From the NCBI GenBank assembly GCA_000432995.1, contig HF972619.1, positions 5,733-19,039 of the forward strand: a DNA stretch of 13,307 nt, written 5' to 3'. The DNA is from Clostridium sp. CAG:1013 (lineage in GTDB: Bacteria > Bacillota > Clostridia > Oscillospirales > Acutalibacteraceae). A model generated the notes under the pieces. That model had not been told where the DNA came from and made no database searches. It saw only the letters and a list, made by a program, of their open reading frames with translations. Below, one piece after another: positions 6,727 to 11,962 of the stretch; position 1 is the stretch's first letter, and each line of letters opens with the position of its first letter. Both the position numbers and the translations under genes were made by a program.

Positions 6727-7668
6727 ATGCCCCACGAAACAGCTTCCCTGGCCTCCCTTCTGGGACGGCTGGAACCCCCGAAAGGCCCTGTGGATGTAGT
6801 CTTGGATACGGATACCGCCAACGAGGTGGACGATCAGTTCGCCCTGTCCTATCTGCTCGCCTCTCAGGACAAACTTCATTTGAAAGCCATCTACGCTGCC
6901 CCGTTTTTCAATAACAAATCTACCGGTCCCGAGGACGGCATGGAAAAAAGCTACCAGGAGATTCTCCGACTGTTGGAGCTGTCCGGCTGCTCCAAATTCC
7001 GGGACCAGGTATACCGGGGCTCTACAGCCTACCTTCCCGATGAGACCACCCCGGTGATCTCCCCCGCGGCGGAAGACCTTGCCCGCCGGGCCATGGAGTA
7101 CTCCCCGGAGTCTCCCCTGTACGTGGTAGCCATTGGCGCTCTGACCAACGTGGCTTCCGCCCTGTTGCTGGAACCTGCCATTGCCGATCGGATCGTTTTG
7201 GTGTGGCTGGGCGGCAACGCCTGGGACTGGCCGGATAATAAGGAGTTCAACGCCCTGCAGGATGTGGCCGCCGACCGAGTGCTGTTCGACTGCGGCGCTG
7301 CTGTGGTGCAGCTTCCCTGTATGGGTGTAGTGTCCGCTTTTCGGGTCAGTGATCCGGAGCTTCGCAAATACCTTTGGGGAAAGAATCCCCTGTGTGATTA
7401 CCTGGTAACTCTGGTAGAGGAATCCCAGGAGGCGGAGGGCGCTGGTCCCTGCTGGTCCAGAGTCATTTGGGACGTAACCGCCGTGGCATGGCTCCTTCCT
7501 GGCTTCATGGAGGACCGGCTGGAAGCCAGCCCCATTTTCCAGTATGACCACCATTACAGCTTTGACAAGTCCCGTCATCCCATGCGGTACGTGTATCACA
7601 TTCACCGGGACGAGCTGTTCGAGGATCTGTTCCGGAAACTGGTTTCGCTGGGAGGCGACCAGCCGTGA
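6727..7668 (+). CDS. Nucleoside hydrolase (IUNH) family protein
   Basis: 313 residues. The Ca2+-binding motif of the inosine-uridine nucleoside hydrolase fold is present as VVLDTDTANEVDDQFAL (24-40; D27, D29, D35, D36). GALTNVA (137-143) and the ribose-contact motif EFN (173-175) are also present. At the second family motif (HD in classical enzymes) the sequence is IWDVTAVAW: D249 is kept, but the usual catalytic histidine is Trp248. The fold and ribose/Ca2+ site therefore look intact, but base preference and chemistry may differ from classical N-ribohydrolases. No signal peptide is seen. I start at the ATG at 6727, downstream of AGGAG (6711-6715); the 11-nt spacing is long. Upstream in-frame codons run into the preceding terminator. 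The stop overlaps the next gene's start as GTGA, so the two are translationally coupled. Confidence 0.87.
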   Translation: MPHETASLASLLGRLEPPKGPVDVVLDTDTANEVDDQFALSYLLASQDKLHLKAIYAAPFFNNKSTGPEDGMEKSYQEILRLLELSGCSKFRDQVYRGSTAYLPDETTPVISPAAEDLARRAMEYSPESPLYVVAIGALTNVASALLLEPAIADRIVLVWLGGNAWDWPDNKEFNALQDVAADRVLFDCGAAVVQLPCMGVVSAFRVSDPELRKYLWGKNPLCDYLVTLVEESQEAEGAGPCWSRVIWDVTAVAWLLPGFMEDRLEASPIFQYDHHYSFDKSRHPMRYVYHIHRDELFEDLFRKLVSLGGDQP

Positions 7669-7703
7669 TTCGTCAATATCGCCCAGCCGTGATTCGTCAA
7701 TAT
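7656..7703 (+). repeat. 24-bp tandem duplication at the hydrolase/permease junction
   Basis: Two adjacent 24-bp copies (7656-7679 and 7680-7703) match at 23 of 24 positions (A7658 versus C7682). The unit contains the GTG start of the permease, so a second in-frame GTG appears at 7689. Because 24 is a multiple of three, the frame is kept and the permease gains eight residues (VIRQY appears twice near its N-terminus). Confidence 0.92.
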
Positions 7704-8819
7704 CTGGGCAGGGCAGTCGCTTTCGCCAAAGGAGAGGTGGTCCTCACCGCTGCTATTATATTAGCAGTGATTTCCGCCTTCTTCGTGCCCCCCAGCCCCG
7801 CCTATGTCTCCTACATTGACTGGAACACCCTAGCCCTTCTGTTCGGCCTTATGGCGGTGATGAAAGGCTTCCAGAAAGAAGGCTTATTCGAGTTTCTGGG
7901 AACTGCCCTGCTGAAACGGATCCGAGGCACCAGGACCATGCTGGCTGTGCTGGTGTTTCTGCCCTTTGTGTGCAGCATGGTCATCACCAACGACGTGTCC
8001 CTGATCACCTTCGTGCCTTTTGGAATCGCTGTGTTGAAGCTGTCCCGCCGGGAACCCTTGGTGGTGCCCATGGTAGCCATGCAGACGCTGGCAGCCAACC
8101 TGGGCAGTATGCTCACCCCCATGGGCAATCCCCAGAACCTGTACCTGTACTCCCAGTCGGGCATGAGCTTTTGGGAGTTATGTGGGACCATGCTTCCCTA
8201 CGTGGCACTGTCCGGGATATGCCTAGCCGTGATGCTTTTTTTCAGCGCGTCACGATCTGTCCGCCAGCTTCCTGTGAAAGCCAAGCTGGGAAACACCGCC
8301 AATCTGGTGTGGAGTGCCGCTGGATTCGTTCTCTGTCTGCTGGGGATCTTTGACCTGATCCCTCCCCTGGCCATTGCCGCTGTGGTATTCCTGTTTCTGC
8401 TGTTCAAGGACCGGCAGCTGTTAAAGTCAGTGGACTACGCCCTTTTAGGCACCTTTGTGGCGTTTTTCGTGTTCATCGGCAATCTGTCGGCCATCTCCTG
8501 GTTCCAGGACCTGCTGGTTTCGGCTCTGGAAGGACGGGTGACCGCCATTGCTGTGGCAGCAAGTCAGGTCATCAGCAATGTGCCCGCCGCGCTGCTGCTC
8601 TCCGGCTTTACCCAGGAATGGAATGCCCTCCTGATCGGATGCAACATCGGCGGCTTGGGTACACTGATCGCCTCCATGGCCAGCCTGATCTCCTACAAGC
8701 AGGTGGCCCGGGAATATCCTGAAAAAAAGCGGAAATATTTTATCTGGTTCACTGTGAGCAATTTGGTCCTTTTAGCCCTCCTGCTCCTGGAATATGGGCT
8801 GCTGGAATGGCTGTTTTAA
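7665..8819 (+). CDS. Ion-transporter superfamily permease (SLC13/ArsB/CitMHS-like)
   Basis: 384 residues with about 10-11 hydrophobic segments. Superfamily signatures are MVITNDVSLITFVP (105-118), NLGSMLTPMGNPQNLYLY (145-162) and, in the second half, VISNVPAALLL (302-312). The two NxP-type hairpins match the pseudo-symmetric halves of this fold, which carries dicarboxylates, citrate, arsenite or Na+/H+. The substrate cannot be read from the sequence. It starts at GTG 7665, overlapping the hydrolase stop, with GGAGG (7651-7655) 9 nt upstream. The duplicated GTG at 7689 lacks a binding site, so the first is preferred. Pairing with a nucleoside hydrolase suggests a shared substrate or product, but this is inference. 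No clear terminator follows; only a weak GTCC/GGAC dyad is seen at 8836-8850. Confidence 0.85.
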   Translation: MIRQYRPAVIRQYLGRAVAFAKGEVVLTAAIILAVISAFFVPPSPAYVSYIDWNTLALLFGLMAVMKGFQKEGLFEFLGTALLKRIRGTRTMLAVLVFLPFVCSMVITNDVSLITFVPFGIAVLKLSRREPLVVPMVAMQTLAANLGSMLTPMGNPQNLYLYSQSGMSFWELCGTMLPYVALSGICLAVMLFFSASRSVRQLPVKAKLGNTANLVWSAAGFVLCLLGIFDLIPPLAIAAVVFLFLLFKDRQLLKSVDYALLGTFVAFFVFIGNLSAISWFQDLLVSALEGRVTAIAVAASQVISNVPAALLLSGFTQEWNALLIGCNIGGLGTLIASMASLISYKQVAREYPEKKRKYFIWFTVSNLVLLALLLLEYGLLEWLF

Positions 8820-8898
8820 GCCATTTTTACAGTAAGTCCTATAAAACGGACAGCAAAAACTTCTGCGTTAAATTTTTGTAAAAACCAGAAAAAATAAC

Positions 8899-8927
8899 TT
8901 GTGCTTTTGTAAAGTCCCCCGTATAAT
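8899..8927 (+). promoter_or_regulatory. Promoter of the Na/Pi cotransporter leader
   Basis: TATAAT (8922-8927) is perfect; the -35 region TTGTGC (8899-8904), 17 nt upstream, keeps only TTG. A weak -35 suggests an activator. Three copies of a TTTTGTAA-like word surround it (8874-8883, 8905-8914, 8930-8938). The minus-strand reading TTTACA resembles the TT[ATC]ACA unit of Gram-positive Pho boxes, but the spacing (31 and 25 bp) is not the usual 11 bp. Confidence 0.6.
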
Positions 8928-8971
8928 GGATTTGTAAGTATTAAAAGAGGAAATATGCAAGGAGAATGGTC

Positions 8972-9025
8972 ATGGATCTCGCCGGGAATGGCACTGCCGC
9001 GGTCATGTTCTCGAAACGGAACTAG
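8972..9025 (+). CDS. Candidate 17-residue leader peptide upstream of the Na/Pi transporter
   Basis: An ORF reading MDLAGNGTAAVMFSKRN and ending in TAG. A perfect AAGGAG (8959-8964) sits 7 nt upstream of its ATG. It lies between the promoter at 8899-8927 and a strong terminator hairpin that begins 10 nt after its stop codon, which is the arrangement of a translated attenuator leader. A second small ORF in another frame (8955-9029, 24 codons, with AGAGG four nt upstream) overlaps it and cannot be excluded. I do not recognise the peptide as a described arrest peptide. Expression is not proven. Confidence 0.5.
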   Translation: MDLAGNGTAAVMFSKRN

Positions 9026-9035
9026 TTAAACAGTT

Positions 9036-9091
9036 GCACGACTCAGCGCCGCTGTCTCAGACAGCAGGTGCCAGTCGTGCTTTTCTTTTTT
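9036..9091 (+). terminator. Strong leader terminator (probable attenuator) before the Na/Pi gene
   Basis: GCACGACT (9036-9043) pairs with AGTCGTGC (9073-9080). Inside, GCGCC pairs with GGTGC, and GCTGTC with GACAGC, closed by the loop TCA. The total is 19 bp with small bulges, followed by TTTTCTTTTTT (9081-9091). It is 62 nt upstream of the transporter ATG and downstream of the only promoter I see, so it must be read through for expression. Confidence 0.85.
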
Positions 9092-9152
9092 CGCGGCAGT
9101 ATATGAGGATCCTTTCCGGCCAACGTTTTAAGAAAGAAGGGGAAATTGAGGT

Positions 9153-10811
9153 ATGACGATCGCTAATGTTTTGATGCTGCTAGGCGGCCTGGGACTCTTC
9201 CTGTATGGTATGCAGATGATGGGTTCCGGTTTGGAAGCCGCCGCCGGCAACCGAATGAAACGCATTTTGGAACGGCTCACGTCCAATCCCATTCTGGGTG
9301 TGTTCGTGGGCGCAGGTATCACCGCTGTGGTACAGTCCTCCTCCGCCACTACGGTCATGGTGGTGGGATTCGTTAACTCCCGCATGATGACTCTGCGGCA
9401 GGCTGTATGGGTCATTATGGGTGCCAACATCGGCACTACCATCACCGGCCAGCTCATCGCTTTGGATGTGGGCGAAATCGCACCCCTGTTCGCTTTTATC
9501 GGCGTGGTTCTGGTGGTGTTCATCAAGAAAGCCTCTGTCCGATATTATGGACAGATCCTTGCCGGTCTGGGCATTCTGTTCATCGGTATGGATATGATGA
9601 GCTCTTCCATGACTCCCTTGCGGGAATCGGAAGTGTTCGTCAACGTCATCACCAAGTTCAGCAATCCTCTGCTGGGCATCCTGGCTGGCGCTATCTTTAC
9701 GGCCATCATCCAGTCCTCCTCCGCCTCTGTGGGCATCTTGCAGGCACTGGCGGCTAGCGGAGTCATCGGTCTCCACAACGCGGTTTACGTGCTGTTTGGT
9801 CAGAACATCGGCACCTGCATCACCGCTGTGCTGGCTTCTATTGGGACAAGCCGCAACGCCAAGCGCACCACCATCATCCACCTTATGTTCAACATCATCG
9901 GCACAGTTTTGTTCACACTGGTATGTGCCTTCACACCTCTCACCTCTCTGGTGGAGAGCTGGGCGCCCAGCAATCCCTCCGCGCAGATTGCCAATATGCA
10001 CACTCTGTTCAACGTGGTGACTACTCTGCTGCTGCTGCCCTTTGGTTCCTATTTGGCCAAGCTGGCCACCCGCATCCTGCCTGAAAAGCCCACCGAAGCT
10101 GCCGAGAGCGGCGAGCATCAGCTGCTGTATATCAAGCCTGTGGATCAGCTTTCCGCAGAGCACCATGTGGGCACCTCCGCCATCGTGCTCAACGGCGTTC
10201 AGCATGAGCTGGCTCGGATGGCGGAAATGGTTCTGAAAAATGTGAACGAGAGCTTCCAGGCTGTTATGGAAGGTACGCCTGCCCGTTTGGAGCAGGTGGA
10301 GGAGACCGAGGAATATATCGACTATCTGAACCAGCAGATCTCCCGGTATATCTCTCACATCATCGTGTTCGAGACCAACGCTGAGGACTCGGAACAGGTG
10401 AGCGCCTTCTTTAAGATCTCCACCAATCTGGAACGCATCGGCGACCATGCCGTGAACATTTGCGAATACACCCAGCTTCTGGAACAGAAGCATATTGCCT
10501 TCTCCCAGCAGGCCAAAACAGAAATCCAGGCCATGCGGGAAACCAGTATTGAAGCTATCCGCGCCCTGGGCGACATGAGCCGGATGGATCAAAATGCACT
10601 GAAGACCATCGAGGATTTCGAGCAGAAGATCGACGACATGACTTTGGAATTCCGTCAGAATCAGATGGTTCGTCTGCGGGATGGAAGCTGCTCCGACGAA
10701 GCATGTACCCTCTATTCCGAGATGCTCACCGACTTCGAGCGTATCGGCGACCACATTCTGAACATTGGTCAGGAACTGAGTCCCAAAGACGCGGTTCCCC
10801 TGAAAGCGTAA
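9153..10811 (+). CDS. Na+/phosphate cotransporter family protein with C-terminal PhoU domain
   Basis: 552 residues. Two NaPi cotransporter repeats make up the membrane part. The first has QSSSATT (61-67) and GANIGTT (90-96); the second has QSSSASV (187-193) and GQNIGTC (216-222). About 8-9 hydrophobic segments end near residue 307. A cytoplasmic PhoU-like helical domain follows (~340-540), with its two metal-binding signatures TNLERIGDHAVNI (424-436) and DFERIGDHILNI (527-538). The family moves phosphate with sodium; the PhoU part is thought to sense or regulate. The start at 9153 has AAGGGG (9137-9142) 10 nt upstream and begins the first helix directly. The gene stands alone behind a structured leader and ends at a terminator. 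Phosphate import or overflow export are both possible for this family. Confidence 0.93.
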   Translation: MTIANVLMLLGGLGLFLYGMQMMGSGLEAAAGNRMKRILERLTSNPILGVFVGAGITAVVQSSSATTVMVVGFVNSRMMTLRQAVWVIMGANIGTTITGQLIALDVGEIAPLFAFIGVVLVVFIKKASVRYYGQILAGLGILFIGMDMMSSSMTPLRESEVFVNVITKFSNPLLGILAGAIFTAIIQSSSASVGILQALAASGVIGLHNAVYVLFGQNIGTCITAVLASIGTSRNAKRTTIIHLMFNIIGTVLFTLVCAFTPLTSLVESWAPSNPSAQIANMHTLFNVVTTLLLLPFGSYLAKLATRILPEKPTEAAESGEHQLLYIKPVDQLSAEHHVGTSAIVLNGVQHELARMAEMVLKNVNESFQAVMEGTPARLEQVEETEEYIDYLNQQISRYISHIIVFETNAEDSEQVSAFFKISTNLERIGDHAVNICEYTQLLEQKHIAFSQQAKTEIQAMRETSIEAIRALGDMSRMDQNALKTIEDFEQKIDDMTLEFRQNQMVRLRDGSCSDEACTLYSEMLTDFERIGDHILNIGQELSPKDAVPLKA

Positions 10812-10826
10812 CGAAAACAAACCATG

Positions 10827-10867
10827 AAAGCCTTCCGGCAGATGACCGGAGGGCTTTTCTGTTTTTG
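10827..10867 (+). terminator. Intrinsic terminator after the Na/Pi cotransporter gene
   Basis: AAAGCCTTCCGG (10827-10838) pairs with CCGGAGGGCTTT (10846-10857), with one G-T wobble and a 7-nt loop, followed by TCTGTTTTT. Confidence 0.85.
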
Positions 10868-10928
10868 GAGTATTTTTGAAAAGCCAGGACACACTAGGAG
10901 GTGAAATAGATTTGGAAGGGGGATCGCT

Positions 10929-11363
10929 ATGATCGAAGAAGATACCATCAAGCTGCTGCGTGAATGCAACGCCGGGATCAAGATGGGCGTGACTTCCATT
11001 GACGAGGTGCTGCCCAAGGTGAAAGACAGCGGCCTTCGGGAGTCGCTGGAAAAATGCCGGTCAGCTCACGGCAAGCTGGGCGATGAAACTCACGCTATGC
11101 TGGCCCGTTACGGCGACGAGGGCAAGGAGCCCAGCGCCATGGCAAAGGGCATGTCCTGGATGAAAACCAACGTGATGCTCTCTTTGGAGCAGAGCGATAA
11201 AACCGTGGCGGATCTGATCACTGACGGCTGCAACATGGGGGTCAAGTCCCTGAGCCGCTATCTGAACCAGTACGAGGCAGCGGAGGAAAAGGCTAAGGAC
11301 ATCGCCAAACGACTCATCGGACTGGAATCCCACCTGGTACAGGACGTGCAGCCCTATCTGTAA
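10929..11363 (+). CDS. Small helical protein of unknown function (ferritin-like bundle suspected)
   Basis: 144 residues, soluble, and rich in Lys, Glu, Leu and Met. The pattern predicts about four amphipathic helices: ~1-25, 30-60, 68-105 and 112-140. There are no membrane segments or signal peptide. Composition and layout recall small four-helix bundle proteins of Clostridia such as the DUF2383-type. Conserved-looking words are KLLRECNAGIKMG at the N-terminus and KLGDETHAMLARYGDEGK (50-67). I cannot name a function. The start is the only in-frame candidate (a stop lies at 10902) and has GGAAGGGGG just upstream. A perfect AGGAGGTG lies further upstream (10896-10903) in front of a six-codon ORF. 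The next gene, tspO, begins 73 nt later without a clear terminator, so they may be co-transcribed. Confidence 0.75.
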   Translation: MIEEDTIKLLRECNAGIKMGVTSIDEVLPKVKDSGLRESLEKCRSAHGKLGDETHAMLARYGDEGKEPSAMAKGMSWMKTNVMLSLEQSDKTVADLITDGCNMGVKSLSRYLNQYEAAEEKAKDIAKRLIGLESHLVQDVQPYL

Positions 11364-11436
11364 GCATGTTCCGTGCCTCCCCCGCGTATACTGAGGACGG
11401 AAGAACTTTGGCCCCGGCCTGAAAGGATGGATTTCC

Positions 11437-11904
11437 ATGATCAAGTTGAAACCGCTCTTGGTCAGCCTGCTGATCAGCTTAGGAATAGGCGGGCTGTCCG
11501 CGCTGCTGACCCGCGGCTCCATGGAGCACTACGTCAGTTTGAACCAGCCTCCCCTGTCTCCGCCGGGATGGGTGTTCCCGGTGGTGTGGACCATATTGTT
11601 CGCCATGATGGGCATTGCCGCTTACCTGGTGTGGATGCGGGACAGCACCGGACGCAACGGTGCATTGGCGCTGTACGGCGCTCAGCTGGTGTTCAACTTT
11701 ATCTGGCCGCTGCTGTTCTTCAACCTGCAAAACTACGCCCTGGCCTTTTTCTGGCTGCTGGCCTTGTGGGTGCTGATCCTACTGACCACTCTGGGGTTTT
11801 TCAAGGAGACTCCTGCCGCTGGCTGGCTGATGATCCCTTACTTGGCTTGGGTCACTTTCGCTGGTTATCTCAACGCGGGCGTGTGGCTTCTCAATCCAGT
11901 ATAA
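11437..11904 (+). CDS. tspO: TspO/MBR family membrane protein
   Basis: 155 residues, five membrane helices, as usual for the family. Signature segments are PPGWVFPVVWTILF (42-55), FNFIWPLLFF (86-95) and the C-terminal PYLAWVTFAGYLNAGVWLLN (134-153). TspO proteins bind porphyrins and cholesterol-like ligands and are linked to tetrapyrrole handling and stress. The aromatic residues lining the pocket appear kept. The start at 11437 has AAGGAT (11423-11428) 8 nt upstream. It ends just before a convergent terminator shared with the metal transporter on the other strand. The role in this organism is unknown. Confidence 0.93.
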   Translation: MIKLKPLLVSLLISLGIGGLSALLTRGSMEHYVSLNQPPLSPPGWVFPVVWTILFAMMGIAAYLVWMRDSTGRNGALALYGAQLVFNFIWPLLFFNLQNYALAFFWLLALWVLILLTTLGFFKETPAAGWLMIPYLAWVTFAGYLNAGVWLLNPV

Positions 11905-11905
11905 G

Positions 11906-11944
11906 AAAATCGCTGTGCGAACCACTTACGCACAGCGATTTTTT
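11906..11944. terminator. Bidirectional terminator between tspO and the FeoB-type gene
   Basis: A perfect 14-bp stem, AAAATCGCTGTGCG (11906-11919) with CGCACAGCGATTTT (11929-11942), has a 9-nt loop. On the plus strand it ends in six Ts; on the minus strand it ends in TTTTCTT. It begins one nt after the tspO stop and lies about 20 nt beyond the stop of the convergent gene. Confidence 0.92.
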
Positions 11945-11962
11945 CATAGAAGCTCTTTCCAG

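Noticed and set aside
6439..7605. 388-codon minus-strand open frame across the xylosidase end, terminator and hydrolase gene
   Set aside because: It crosses a terminator and promoter on the other strand, and its protein has no recognisable features.
8820..8850. GTCC/GGAC dyad as terminator of the hydrolase-permease pair
   Set aside because: Only 4 bp of stem and no T run follows.
9180..10892. 570-codon open frame antisense to the Na/Pi cotransporter gene
   Set aside because: His/Gln/Gly-rich translation without domains; the opposite strand has full NaPi and PhoU motifs.
11364..11392. TATACT at 11387-11392 as a separate tspO promoter
   Set aside because: No acceptable -35 hexamer at the right distance (GCATGT); co-transcription from upstream is equally likely.
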